Assembly: GCA_964596165.1 (NCBI GenBank)
Contig: CAZQTW010000005.1
Span: 62,001 to 126,000 of the forward strand
DNA from: CAYUQT01 sp964596165
Lineage (GTDB): Bacteria > Planctomycetota > Phycisphaerae > UBA1845 > JAFGLZ01
Reading direction: 5' to 3'
Length of the DNA stretch: 64,000 nucleotides
The stretch's first letter is position 1. Every line of letters begins with the position of its first letter. Of this stretch, positions 8,027 to 17,503 are shown one piece after another. The position numbers were made by a program, and so were the translations under genes. Under the pieces are notes generated by a model. It searched no databases. It saw nothing but the letters and a program-made list of their open reading frames with translations, and was not told the DNA's origin.

Positions 8027-11000
8027 ATGATCAGCGCGTTTGTGTTTTTCGTGTCTCTCCCCCTGGCTGCGTCCGGCGAAGCCCTGCGAATTGAGGCCGT
8101 ACCAACGGGCGAATGGACGATTCGGCTGGGCAACCGCGCGATACTGACAGCCGGACTGGTTTGCCACGGCGCGAATTGGTCGGCCGTGCATCAGGCGCAG
8201 GCAACCAACGTCGTCCGACCGCGGCCCGGTCGATTTCGCGGCACGATAGCCATGCCAAAAGGGAACAAGGGAAGGCTGACCTTCGATGTAGCCGCCGAGC
8301 AAGAAGACAGCGCCGTTCGGCTCGACTTTGAGGTCACGTTCGAAGAGGAGAACGAGATCCGGCGCCAGGGAATCGCGTTGGTCTTGCCGGGCCATGTCTT
8401 CGCCGGGCGGAGACTGATCTTCTTCCCGGCGGAGTCCGAGATCGTTCTTTCGGCGGGGGCCTTCGGACTTGGCGCCGATCGCTTTGGCAGTTCGTTTGCC
8501 GTCGAACTGGACGCCGAGCGGGCGCTGCTGGTACGGACCAACAGCTCGACACTCCTTAGCTTGTCCGGTGCCGGGGAAGCACACGGCGGCAACTTCATCG
8601 TCGGTGTGCGGATGGTGGAAGAGGGCAAGATCGCCGCCGGCGCCACGAGCCGGCGACGGCTTATGATCTCGGTAGTACCGATGCCGGAAGCACGGCGTCT
8701 CGCCTCGCGCTGGAAACCCGGCTTTGACCGGACCCGCCCCAGCCTGCTGCTCGATGCCAACGGTCGTCTATGGATGCGGGACCGCCAGAGGGACTGCGCC
8801 TCGGCCGCAATCATCGTTCAGGACACCGCCTGGAAGTCGTCTTCGCAGGACGACATGGTGGGCTGGACCGAGGGCGACGACAATCGTCGCACGATCGCCG
8901 GCACGTTCCAGATTTCCGGACCCGGCGGAACCGGCCTGCGGTTCGATCAGAGCGTTCGGACGGCCCCCGACGGGATCGACTTGAGCTACGTCATCGACTT
9001 CCCGCGCACGACCCGATTGAACTCGTATGCGATAACGTGGTCGCTCAGGACGGACGAGTTCGCCGGCCGTCACATCGACCTGATCGGCCCGGAGAAGGCG
9101 ACACCGACGGGGAGCGACGCGAGCACCACGACCACGTCCGGCCGTGCGTCCACATCGCGCAACACGCTGACGATCCCGCTTGAACCGCCGGCGAAGGCCG
9201 AGGTCGGCACCTTCACCGTCACGCAGGTGCGGGTCGCACCGGATGAGGCATTCGGGTTCACGCTGGAATTGGACGAGCCGACCGATTTGCGGATTGAGGA
9301 CCGTCGCGCCGAGGACAGCCAGGTCTACGAGCTCCGACTGCAATTTGCCCGATCCGACAAGGGAACGACGATCCCCGCGGGTACCAAGGTTCGACGAGCA
9401 ATTCACGTGCGCCCGAACAGACCGTGTCAGATCGTTCTCGACGACACCACGTACGCCCATCGTACGGACACGGCCGACTGGGCCCCCTACACCTTGCCCT
9501 GGGACACGTCCGCGGTGGATCTGTCGTTCCTCAACGACGCGCCGGCCGGCCGCCACGGATTTCTGCAAGCCACCGGTAGCCGATTTGTCTTCGCCGACGG
9601 CACACCCGGGCGGTTCTGGGGAACGTGTTTTACGTCCGAACAGAACCTGCCGCCCCATCGCGACTCGGAGATCATCGCCGAACGTCTCGCTCGGCACGGC
9701 GTGAACCTGGTCCGCATCCACCAGGCCGACGCGGGCTACGGGGGCAACAACCTCTTTCGCGAGAAGTGGCAGCGGCGCGGCACGCGAGAGCTGCACGCCG
9801 GGATGATGGACCGACTGGACTACCTGGTAAGCCGGCTCAAGCAACGCGGCATCTACGTGTACTTCGACCTGTTGAGCACGAGGACGTTTGATGAATCGGA
9901 CGGCGTGGCGTCTGCCCCGCTGCTCGACCTGGGGGGCAAGCCGTATGCCGGCGTCGACGAACACCTCATACGATTGCAGGAGGAATTCGCCCACAACTTC
10001 CTGACGCACAAGAATCCGTATACGCAACTGGCCTACAAGGATGACCCGGCGGTGGCGATGATCGCCCTGGTCAACGAGAATGACGTCTTCAGCAGGGATT
10101 TCGAGGTCGAACCGTACCGCACGCGGTTTGAACTGCTCTATCGCGCCTGGGCGCTGAACCGAAGGGTTTCACTACCGGCCGGAAAGATCGACTTGCGGCA
10201 CATGACGCCCGATCTCATGCGGTTCAAGGTCGAAGTCCAGCGGGCCTACAACAAGCGAATGATGCGATTTTTGAGGGAGCTGGGCGTGCGGGCGCCGATC
10301 ACCGGCTCAAACTGGACGGCCGACGCGGGCCTGGTGGCCTCGCTCAGCGCGGTGGACTTCACCGACAGCCACGGATACTGGGATCACTGCTGGGACGACT
10401 ACACGCGGATCCGCAACCGGTCGATGGTCCGGAGCCGATGGACAATCTTCAACGGCCTGGCCTTCCAGCGCGTGCCGGAGAAGCCGTTCTTCTGCAGCGA
10501 GTGGGGACAGCCTTGGCCCAATGAGTTTCGTGCGGAGATGCCGCTGGCCGTTGCGTCGGTGGCCGCCTTGCAGGGCTGGGGCGGCGCGCTCATTTACACC
10601 TACGCTCACCGCTCCAATCCCGATGTTGACTGCCTGTCCGGGCCGTTCGAGACGTTGAATGATCCCTGTCTGTGGGGGCTCTTCTACCACGCCGCCCTGA
10701 TAGTCCGGCGCGCCGACGTCGATCCGGCGAGGGAACGGCTGGCCGTCCAGCTCGCCGACAAGCAGGTGTACGCCGAGAAGCCCGCCACGCCGTACCGGTG
10801 CCCGGCATATGACGTGGCGGCGGAGCGATCGGTGGTGGCCACAGCGATTGGGACCAAGCTCCCCACCGGTTGGCGAGGCATTGCGTGTAGTCAGCCGGTC
10901 GTTCCACGGGCCGAGCACGCGGTCTCCAGCGACACGGGGCAATATGCGCGCGATTGGCGGAACGGCATCGCGACGGTGAACACGCCTCGAACGCAGGCCG

Positions 11001-11404
11001 CTTGGGGATTTCTCGGTCAGGTTGGAAAACCGGTACGGCTGGGCGACGTCGAATTGAAGATCGACACGCCGTTTGCGACCGTCGCGGTCAGCTCGTTGAC
11101 AGGCGAGCCGATATCGCGGAGCCGGCGCATACTGCTGACGGCCGTCGCCCGCGCCGAGAACACAGGCATGGTCTACGACCTGTTTCACACGCGGAAGCTG
11201 GAGCCCGGCCACGGACCCATTGTGATCGAACCGGTTCGCGGTTGCGTGATGATTCGGACTTCACAGATGCGTCTGCGCGTTCGCCCCTTGGATCCGCGCG
11301 GACAGGCCCTCGGCGAAGTCCCCACCTCCGGCGAGGGCGGATATGTCCGATTCGAGATCGGCCCGCAAGGCAGGACAATTCACTATCTGATTGAAGCGAT
11401 GTGA
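8027..11404 (+). CDS. large secreted glycoside hydrolase-like protein, clan GH-A type barrel
   Basis: 1125 residues with a short signal peptide (MISAFVFFVSLPLAASG). Residues about 20-480 are beta-rich. From about 505 (GRFWGTCFTSEQNLPPHRD, then RLARHGVNLVRIHQAD) a TIM barrel of the cellulase/GH5-like kind begins. Glu684 in LVNENDV fits the acid/base position and Glu825 in FFCSEWGQP fits the nucleophile position of clan GH-A. After about 900 a beta-sandwich tail follows. The substrate is not predictable from the sequence; a plant or algal polysaccharide is the obvious guess. The start is certain because of the signal peptide. The gene abuts the convergent esterase gene by 10 bases. Confidence 0.82.
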   Translation: MISAFVFFVSLPLAASGEALRIEAVPTGEWTIRLGNRAILTAGLVCHGANWSAVHQAQATNVVRPRPGRFRGTIAMPKGNKGRLTFDVAAEQEDSAVRLDFEVTFEEENEIRRQGIALVLPGHVFAGRRLIFFPAESEIVLSAGAFGLGADRFGSSFAVELDAERALLVRTNSSTLLSLSGAGEAHGGNFIVGVRMVEEGKIAAGATSRRRLMISVVPMPEARRLASRWKPGFDRTRPSLLLDANGRLWMRDRQRDCASAAIIVQDTAWKSSSQDDMVGWTEGDDNRRTIAGTFQISGPGGTGLRFDQSVRTAPDGIDLSYVIDFPRTTRLNSYAITWSLRTDEFAGRHIDLIGPEKATPTGSDASTTTTSGRASTSRNTLTIPLEPPAKAEVGTFTVTQVRVAPDEAFGFTLELDEPTDLRIEDRRAEDSQVYELRLQFARSDKGTTIPAGTKVRRAIHVRPNRPCQIVLDDTTYAHRTDTADWAPYTLPWDTSAVDLSFLNDAPAGRHGFLQATGSRFVFADGTPGRFWGTCFTSEQNLPPHRDSEIIAERLARHGVNLVRIHQADAGYGGNNLFREKWQRRGTRELHAGMMDRLDYLVSRLKQRGIYVYFDLLSTRTFDESDGVASAPLLDLGGKPYAGVDEHLIRLQEEFAHNFLTHKNPYTQLAYKDDPAVAMIALVNENDVFSRDFEVEPYRTRFELLYRAWALNRRVSLPAGKIDLRHMTPDLMRFKVEVQRAYNKRMMRFLRELGVRAPITGSNWTADAGLVASLSAVDFTDSHGYWDHCWDDYTRIRNRSMVRSRWTIFNGLAFQRVPEKPFFCSEWGQPWPNEFRAEMPLAVASVAALQGWGGALIYTYAHRSNPDVDCLSGPFETLNDPCLWGLFYHAALIVRRADVDPARERLAVQLADKQVYAEKPATPYRCPAYDVAAERSVVATAIGTKLPTGWRGIACSQPVVPRAEHAVSSDTGQYARDWRNGIATVNTPRTQAAWGFLGQVGKPVRLGDVELKIDTPFATVAVSSLTGEPISRSRRILLTAVARAENTGMVYDLFHTRKLEPGHGPIVIEPVRGCVMIRTSQMRLRVRPLDPRGQALGEVPTSGEGGYVRFEIGPQGRTIHYLIEAM

Positions 11405-11413
11405 GTGCGGAGC

Positions 11414-12229
11414 TCACGGCCTCGTCGTGGTCGGTTTGCACCCGATAGCGAACTCGATGGCCTCGCGGGCATCCGCGTAATTCGTCTCATGCCCACCATC
11501 AGGGCGATAGATCATGTGGACCTTCCGATCCATTCGCCTAAGGACGTGCGCCAGTCTGAGCACGCTCCCCGGCGGGACGAGAATGTCCTTGCCGCCGGCC
11601 GTCAAGCCGACCGGCATGGTGAACCGCTCAGGCCAGTATTCGGCGCTGCGGTTCTTGTACTCCATGGGGATTTGGGCTTTCGTTCCGCCGAACGATTCGC
11701 GGATGGCGTCCTGAAACTGCTCGTATTCCAGGTGATTTGCGTGGCCGTTCATCGAGGCGACGCCGTCGATCAGGTCCGGGTGAAGGGCGGCGAATGTGAG
11801 AGCGGATGTTCCGCCCATCGAACCGCCGCACAGGAAGACCTTGTCGATACGGTGCTTTCGCTTGAGGTCGTCGATGATCTGGCAGAGGTCGGCCTCGGCC
11901 TTTGGCCCCATCCACGAGGTCTTGGCCCGGTAGTCGGGGGCGACAAAAAGCATGTTGTGCTCAGCGGCGATGTCCCTTGAGGCGCGACATTCGCCCCGCG
12001 GGTTCTGGACGAACTGCCAGCGATCGGACCCGTGGCCATGGAGCGCGATGAGAAGGCTGTGGGAGGTGTCCGGTTGGAAACCCTTGGGGATGATGATGAC
12101 GTATCGCTGCGTTGTGCCGTCACAGCGGGCGGTGAAGGCAACGTCCCGAACGACAGGCGTGTCTTCACCGAAGGCCGGGGCGGCGAGCCGGACGACCGCG
12201 ACGCCAACGAGAATGCTCAACCGTTTCAT
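11414..12229 (-). CDS. secreted alpha/beta-hydrolase, esterase type
   Basis: 271 residues with a signal peptide (ILVGVAVVRLAAPAFG). It has the alpha/beta-hydrolase layout: oxyanion motif IALHGHGSD (61-69), nucleophile elbow CGGSMGG with Ser137, Asp215 in GGKDILVP and His247 in PDGGHETNY. It resembles PHB-depolymerase/feruloyl-esterase-like and prolyl-oligopeptidase-fold esterases, which remove acyl groups from polysaccharides. Next to a secreted glycosidase this could be a carbohydrate esterase, but the substrate is inference. It is divergent from the HzsA-related gene with a 135-base shared upstream region. Confidence 0.83.
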   Translation of the reverse strand: MKRLSILVGVAVVRLAAPAFGEDTPVVRDVAFTARCDGTTQRYVIIIPKGFQPDTSHSLLIALHGHGSDRWQFVQNPRGECRASRDIAAEHNMLFVAPDYRAKTSWMGPKAEADLCQIIDDLKRKHRIDKVFLCGGSMGGTSALTFAALHPDLIDGVASMNGHANHLEYEQFQDAIRESFGGTKAQIPMEYKNRSAEYWPERFTMPVGLTAGGKDILVPPGSVLRLAHVLRRMDRKVHMIYRPDGGHETNYADAREAIEFAIGCKPTTTRP

Positions 12230-12364
12230 AGGGGGTTCCTTTCGGAAACCTTCGCCGGAGACGAATCGAACGGTTTTCCGCTCGCGCCGGATTCCTGTAA
12301 TCGCTGCATCGACCTAATGCAAGCGGGTTGTCAAGGATAGCCACATGCAGCTACATTCGTGGGT

Positions 12365-15331
12365 ATGAAGACAAGTGGGATGGAAAAGGCATCGTCAACC
12401 ATGCGGCGACGGTTCGCAACGGCGTTTCGGTCTCGTGCCGGATTCACCACGACGAGGCGCACCTTCTGGTTTGTTTGTTTGGGTTCGGCGATCCTTCGCG
12501 CCGACGCGCCCACCCAGACCGCGGAACCGCAGGCCGGGCCCGCAGAAGTCGTGCTTTGCGGCAAGCCCGCCCCGCCGCCAACGTCCTCTGCGTGCGGATT
12601 CACCCTGATCGCCGACAGCAACGGGCCCCAAGTCGCCCTGATGTCCTCCCCGCAGATGGCGGTGGTCTCGGTCCAATCGAATGAAAACGTCGAGATCGTG
12701 GCGCCGGTTCGAGGTGTCAAGGGCCCTGTCACGGTCCGCGCCACCATGGCCGTAGTCAAGGGCGCAAACGCCGGAGTGGGACTGGCCGTTAACGAAAAGG
12801 TTCAACAGCTTGAGGTCCCTGCCGGACAGTCCGGGCGTCTTGAGATATCGGGAGAGGCGAACGACGGCGACCTTGTCGTACGATTGAAGACGGTGGCGTG
12901 CTCGGGCAACGCGGCCGTTCGATGGCAGGACGTGCACGTAACCGCCGGTCCGTTGTCGGCGATCCTCCCGATCGTGCCACCGGCCGCCAAGCCCACCAAC
13001 GGCCCGCTGCCGGAAATGCCGACGATGCGACCGGCGATCGAACAGGCCCTCATCGAATGGGACTGGCGGATGCAGGACGGCATCGGTACGCCGCGCGTCC
13101 CCAGTACCTGGTCGGCTGCGATCGAGCGCACGCTTGGTCGAGGCGACGCGCTGATCCGCGACCTGATCGCCGCAGGCGTGTCTCTGCAGCCGGAGATGGC
13201 TGCATGGGAAAAGCTCAGAAGCGAATGGGGATCTCTGAGAAGCGCACCGGGCGCGGATGACGCAAAATGGGAGGACCTCTGGCGGCGACTTCACGGGCTG
13301 CGGCGCAGGATCGCCTTGGCCAATCCGTTGGCCGACGTAGGTCCGCTGGCATTCGTCAAGCAGGCACCGGGCGTGTTTAGCCACCAACTCACACAGGTCT
13401 ACGGCCGCTACGCCAGACCCGGTGGCGGCATCTTCGTGCTCGATCGCCCCGGCCAAGAGATGCGCTGCCGGCAGCTTGGGGCGGAGGCCTTGCCCACGGG
13501 CAGCTATCAGAACCTTGATGTTTCGTATGACGGCGACCGGTTGCTGTTTGCGTTCTGCAAGGTGGAGGCGGTTCCGGACGGCAAGCGGCGCCCCCAGGGC
13601 GGGCCGTACTATCACCTCTACGAGATGAGCTCCAAAGGCTCGGACCTCAGGCAACTGACCGACGGGCCATACGACGATTTCGCTCCGCGCTACCTGCCGA
13701 ACGGAAAGATCGTGTTCGTCTCCACCCGTCGAGGCGGGTGGCACCGCTGCGGCAACCCCGGTTGCGAGAACTATACGCTGGCGCTGGCCGAAGGCGACGG
13801 GGCGAATCCGAGGACTGTCTCTTACCACGAGACGCAGGAGTGGGACCCCGCGGTCCTCGACGATGGCCGAATCGTCTACACCCGATGGGACTACGTCGAT
13901 CGGCATGCGGTCTACTACGAACAACTTTGGAGTGTGCGTCCCGACGGCACCGGCCCGACGATCTTCTATGGGAATAAGACGTTCAATCCGGTCGGAATCT
14001 GGGAAGCCCGCCAGGTACCGGGCTCGCGGCAGGTGATGGCCACTGCCGGCGCGCACCATGCGATGACGGCAGGGTCAATCATTCTGGTCAACGTGGCGCG
14101 GGGTGTGGACGGGCCCGACCCGATCACCCGCCTGACGCCCGATGCCCTGTTTCCGGAGAGTGAGAACAAGGTTGCGCCCGGAGGGTGGTACGCACCGGCG
14201 GGTGTGGCGACGCCACCCGCCGTCCCCGTCGACGAGCAGCGATGGCCGGGACACTGTTACCGGAGCCCCCTTCCCTTGTCCGAGAAGTATTTCATTGCCG
14301 CCTACAGTTTCGATTCGCTCATCGGCGAGCCGAAAGGCAATCCGGCGAACATGTTCGGCCTGTATCTGGTGGACGGCTTCGGCAACAAGGAACTTCTGTA
14401 TCGCGACCTGAACATCTCGAGCCTGTGGCCGGCACCGATCCGAGCCCGCACGCGGCCACCGGTGCTCGCCTCACCGGCTGAGACGATGGTGGCGAGGGAC
14501 GGAACGTTCTTCCTCCAGAACGTGTACGCCAGCGACCCGACGATCCCCAAGGAAAGCGTCAAACGGCTTCGGATCATCCAGGTGGTACCCAAGTCAACGC
14601 CGGGCGCAAACAATCCGACGGTCGGACTGCCCAACGCATCGCCCGGCAAGCAGGTGTTGGGAACCGTGCCGGTCGAGCCGGACGGTTCCGCCTACTTCCG
14701 GGCCCCAGCGGCAACGCCGCTTTCGTTCCAGGCGCTGGACGAGAACGGAATGGCCGTTCAGGTCATGCGAAGCATTACGTACCTTCAGCCCGGCGAGAAC
14801 GCATCGTGCGTCGGCTGCCACGAGTCACGCCTGACCGCGCCGCCCGGACAGGCGGTCGCTAAGGCGACGTCGCGGGAACCGTCGACCATTCAACCTGCGC
14901 CGGACGGCTCGTGTCCGTTGAGCTATCCGATCCTCGTACAGCCGGTCCTCGACAAGCACTGCGTGAAGTGCCACGGCGGCGCCAAACCGGACGGCGGAAT
15001 CACGCTGACCGGGGCACCCCAAGGCCGCTACACGTACTCATACAACGCGCTGGCCCCGCGCGTCTCTTTCTCGACCTGGGGTGGTCGGGACGGCGACTTC
15101 AGGAAGGTCAACAGCGAGCCGATCAGTGCTCCCGGCTTCTTCGGCGCCAAGGGTTCGCCGCTGACGAGGCTGCTGGCGAAGGAACACTACGGTGTCCGCC
15201 TCACCGCGGAGGAAATGGACCGCTTGGTCACGTGGATGGACGCCAACGCCCTGTTCTACGGGACGTTTGATCCGGCCGACCAGGCCCGCCAACTGCGCGG
15301 TGAACGGATCGCCGGACCTGGGCTTCGGTAG
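12365..15331 (+). CDS. HzsA-related secreted protein: TolB-like propeller plus two CxxCH haem sites
   Basis: About 988 residues. A basic N-terminus with TTRRTFWFVCLGSAILRA may be a signal of Sec or Tat type; the start is uncertain (ATGs at 12365, 12380 and 12401 are all possible). The middle has PD40/TolB-like repeats (DDFAPRYLPNGKIVFVSTRRG, EWDPAVLDDGRIVYTRWD). Two c-type haem motifs follow, CVGCH at 815-819 and CVKCH at 866-870, within a PSCyt-like C-terminus. Planctomycete proteins of this type are catalogued as HzsA-related after the hydrazine synthase alpha subunit; no other hydrazine gene is present, so anammox chemistry should not be inferred. It is probably a periplasmic redox protein of unknown substrate. 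Confidence 0.8.
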   Translation: MKTSGMEKASSTMRRRFATAFRSRAGFTTTRRTFWFVCLGSAILRADAPTQTAEPQAGPAEVVLCGKPAPPPTSSACGFTLIADSNGPQVALMSSPQMAVVSVQSNENVEIVAPVRGVKGPVTVRATMAVVKGANAGVGLAVNEKVQQLEVPAGQSGRLEISGEANDGDLVVRLKTVACSGNAAVRWQDVHVTAGPLSAILPIVPPAAKPTNGPLPEMPTMRPAIEQALIEWDWRMQDGIGTPRVPSTWSAAIERTLGRGDALIRDLIAAGVSLQPEMAAWEKLRSEWGSLRSAPGADDAKWEDLWRRLHGLRRRIALANPLADVGPLAFVKQAPGVFSHQLTQVYGRYARPGGGIFVLDRPGQEMRCRQLGAEALPTGSYQNLDVSYDGDRLLFAFCKVEAVPDGKRRPQGGPYYHLYEMSSKGSDLRQLTDGPYDDFAPRYLPNGKIVFVSTRRGGWHRCGNPGCENYTLALAEGDGANPRTVSYHETQEWDPAVLDDGRIVYTRWDYVDRHAVYYEQLWSVRPDGTGPTIFYGNKTFNPVGIWEARQVPGSRQVMATAGAHHAMTAGSIILVNVARGVDGPDPITRLTPDALFPESENKVAPGGWYAPAGVATPPAVPVDEQRWPGHCYRSPLPLSEKYFIAAYSFDSLIGEPKGNPANMFGLYLVDGFGNKELLYRDLNISSLWPAPIRARTRPPVLASPAETMVARDGTFFLQNVYASDPTIPKESVKRLRIIQVVPKSTPGANNPTVGLPNASPGKQVLGTVPVEPDGSAYFRAPAATPLSFQALDENGMAVQVMRSITYLQPGENASCVGCHESRLTAPPGQAVAKATSREPSTIQPAPDGSCPLSYPILVQPVLDKHCVKCHGGAKPDGGITLTGAPQGRYTYSYNALAPRVSFSTWGGRDGDFRKVNSEPISAPGFFGAKGSPLTRLLAKEHYGVRLTAEEMDRLVTWMDANALFYGTFDPADQARQLRGERIAGPGLR

Positions 15332-15641
15332 GCACCGAACACTGCTCGTCCCGATGCGCAACGGGCGACCCACCGCAAACATGGCGGGGCGCATGACGGG
15401 CAAAACGACAGGCATCTGCGGGCTGATCAGGACGGCCAGCTCCCAGTACGACCAGGCCGACCGGCGGGTGCAATTGACGCTACGGGAAGGTTAGGTCTTG
15501 AGTTGCACGCACGACCACGACAACAAGCCGACGGGCGTTTGGAGCATGGGCGTCCCGTCCGCCGTGCGTAACGCCGACCTTTCATCTCGTTGGTCGTCTG
15601 GGATCGCCTCTTTCTCGCCCGCCCAATGGGCGTCGTTCGGG

Positions 15642-15806
15642 TATGATGCCTTGGGCCGACGGGGCAAGGCGACGGGGGTGCCGTCGCAAGGTGCCGTCTG
15701 GTATTACCTCTCGCCGGGTCAGAACAAGGAGGTTGAGTACAACAGCCAGGGACAGGGGGGTGCGGTACTTCGTCCATGGTCCCACGGACATTGACGAGCG
15801 GGTGGC
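15642..15806 (+). pseudogene. Rhs/YD-repeat remnant, frameshifted
   Basis: In the frame from 15642 one reads YDALGRR, then WYYLSPGQNKEVEYNSQGQ; after a run of six G (15755-15760) the neighbouring frame continues VRYFVHGPTDIDERV. Joined, these match the order YDALGRR - RYYYDGQ - EYNSQG - RYFVHGPTYIDE of Rhs-family proteins. Removing one G from the run restores the frame. No start, signal peptide or long core is present, so this is a fragment of a lost Rhs gene. A weak upstream YDQADRRVQLT (about 15445-15480) may belong to it. The rest of 15332-15893 shows no gene. Confidence 0.7.
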
Positions 15807-15893
15807 GATCGGACTGATTCCTTGTCTGGCCCGCCTTGCCGCCAAACGCCATTCGCCTATCATGGCGATCGAGTCGCCCTTTGGAGTACGACC

Positions 15894-17423
15894 GTGTCGC
15901 TCGTCAGCGATCAGAGCCAACATCCGCCGCTGCTCCAAATGAAGGCCGTCCGCAAGGCCTTCAGCGGTGTGGAAGTGCTGCACGGTGTGGATTTCGAGCT
16001 CCGATCGGGAGAGGTACATGCCCTTGTCGGAGAAAACGGCGCCGGCAAGAGCACGCTGATGAAGATCCTCTGCGGCGTCCACGACACGTATGACGGCCAG
16101 ATTCTCCTCGACGGCCGACCGATTCGGTTCGGCTCGCCTCGCGGTGCCGAGGCCGCCGGCATCGCCATTATCCACCAGGAATTGTCGCTCGTGCCCGACA
16201 TGACCGTGGCCGAGAACATCTTTCTGGGCTGCGAGCCGATCAACCGCTTCCGGACTGTGGATCACCGTCGGATGCGCCGCGAGGCCGAGCGACTGCTGGG
16301 CGACCGACTGGGCCTGCGAATCGACGTCAACCGCCCCATGGGTGAACTGTCCATCGCCATTCAGCAACTCACCGAGGTCGCCAAGGCCTTGTCGCGTCGT
16401 GCCCGGATTCTGATCATGGATGAACCCACCAGTGCCTTGGCGGACACCGAGGCCGAACGACTTTTTGAGATCATCGCGCAACTCAAGGCCGAAGGCGTGG
16501 GTATCGTCTACATCTCTCACAAGATGGAGGAGATCTACCGACTGGCCGATCGGATCACCGTACTCCGTGACGGCGATTTGATCGGCACGGCTTCCGCATC
16601 CAGCCTGTCGCAAGAACAAATGATTACCTGGATGGTCGGGCGTAAGATCGACCAGTTCTTCCCCAAGGTACCGGCCGCGGTCGGCGATGAGGTGCTCCGG
16701 GTCGAACAGTTGTCGCTGCGTCAACCGGCCACCGGCAAGCTGTTGGTTGACAATGCCTCGTTTGTCGTGCGTCGCGGTGAGATCGTCGGCCTCGGCGGGC
16801 TCATGGGGTGCGGCCATACCGAACTCTTGGGAGCCATCTTCGGCCGTTCCGGCCGTCTGCCGACGGGGCGTGTGTGGATTGAAGGTCGTGAGGTGACCAT
16901 CGGCTCGCCCTCCTCGGCGATTCGTGCGGGCATGGCCCTGCTCACCAACGACCGCAAGATCAGCGGGCTTGTGCTGCCCATGTCGATCCTTCACAACATG
17001 ACGCTCGCCGCCCTGAAGCGGGCCGCCCCGGGCGAATGGCTCAGAGGCAGTCTCGAACGACAACTCGCCCAGCCGTTCGTCGATCAACTGAGTCTGCGGT
17101 TTAGATCACTGGCGGACAACATCGGCACACTGAGCGGCGGCAATCAGCAGAAGGTCGTACTGGCCAAGTGGCTCATGACTCAACCGAAGGTCCTGCTGCT
17201 GGACGAGCCAACGCGCGGTATCGACGTTGGTGCCAAGCACGACGTTTACGAACTGATGAACAAGCTGGCGGCCGCCGGCATGGGCATCGTGTTGATCACG
17301 AGCGAATTACCCGAACTGCTGGCGATGAGCGATCGAATCGTCGTCATGAGCCGGGGTCGGATCACTGCCGAGCTTACTCGATCTGAGGCCACGCAGGAGC
17401 GCGTGATGGCCGCGGCGATGTGA
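15894..17423 (+). CDS. sugar ABC transporter ATPase with two nucleotide-binding halves (RbsA/MglA type)
   Basis: 509 residues from the GTG at 15894, preceded by GGAG; the longer upstream frame is rejected because it crosses the Rhs remnant. The first half has Walker A GENGAGKST (about 47-55), Q-loop IIHQELSLV and Walker B LIMDEPTSAL. The second half has the degenerate GLMGCGHTE loop, signature LSGGNQQKVVLAKWL and Walker B LLLDEPTRGIDVG, the usual asymmetric carbohydrate-uptake arrangement. No permease or binding protein gene adjoins, so partners must lie elsewhere. The next gene, 80 bases on, deacetylates an amino-sugar phosphate, so the imported sugar may be N-acetylglucosamine or a relative. 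Confidence 0.9.
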   Translation: MSLVSDQSQHPPLLQMKAVRKAFSGVEVLHGVDFELRSGEVHALVGENGAGKSTLMKILCGVHDTYDGQILLDGRPIRFGSPRGAEAAGIAIIHQELSLVPDMTVAENIFLGCEPINRFRTVDHRRMRREAERLLGDRLGLRIDVNRPMGELSIAIQQLTEVAKALSRRARILIMDEPTSALADTEAERLFEIIAQLKAEGVGIVYISHKMEEIYRLADRITVLRDGDLIGTASASSLSQEQMITWMVGRKIDQFFPKVPAAVGDEVLRVEQLSLRQPATGKLLVDNASFVVRRGEIVGLGGLMGCGHTELLGAIFGRSGRLPTGRVWIEGREVTIGSPSSAIRAGMALLTNDRKISGLVLPMSILHNMTLAALKRAAPGEWLRGSLERQLAQPFVDQLSLRFRSLADNIGTLSGGNQQKVVLAKWLMTQPKVLLLDEPTRGIDVGAKHDVYELMNKLAAAGMGIVLITSELPELLAMSDRIVVMSRGRITAELTRSEATQERVMAAAM

Positions 17424-17503
17424 AGAATCGGAGCGTTCAGGAGAAGCTGACCGCCCGGTGACACATCGCCAGGTCACGAGGACGTAATTTCGGAGCATAG
17501 TGA

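Noticed and set aside
8768..10027. 419-codon antisense frame in the glycosidase gene
   Set aside because: Shadow frame, no similarity or ribosome site.
12395..14059. 554-codon antisense frame over the HzsA-related gene
   Set aside because: Shadow of the propeller domain coding strand; arginine/histidine-rich translation without domains.
12365..15331. Hydrazine metabolism (anammox) from the HzsA-related gene
   Set aside because: HzsA-related is a loose family name; no HzsB/C, hydrazine dehydrogenase or nitrite reductase nearby and only two haem motifs.
15427..15852. 141-codon minus-strand frame in the gap before the sugar ABC gene
   Set aside because: Compositional; the plus strand shows the Rhs remnant instead.
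15582..17087. 501-codon antisense frame over the sugar ABC ATPase
   Set aside because: Antisense shadow of the ATPase gene; no domain of its own.
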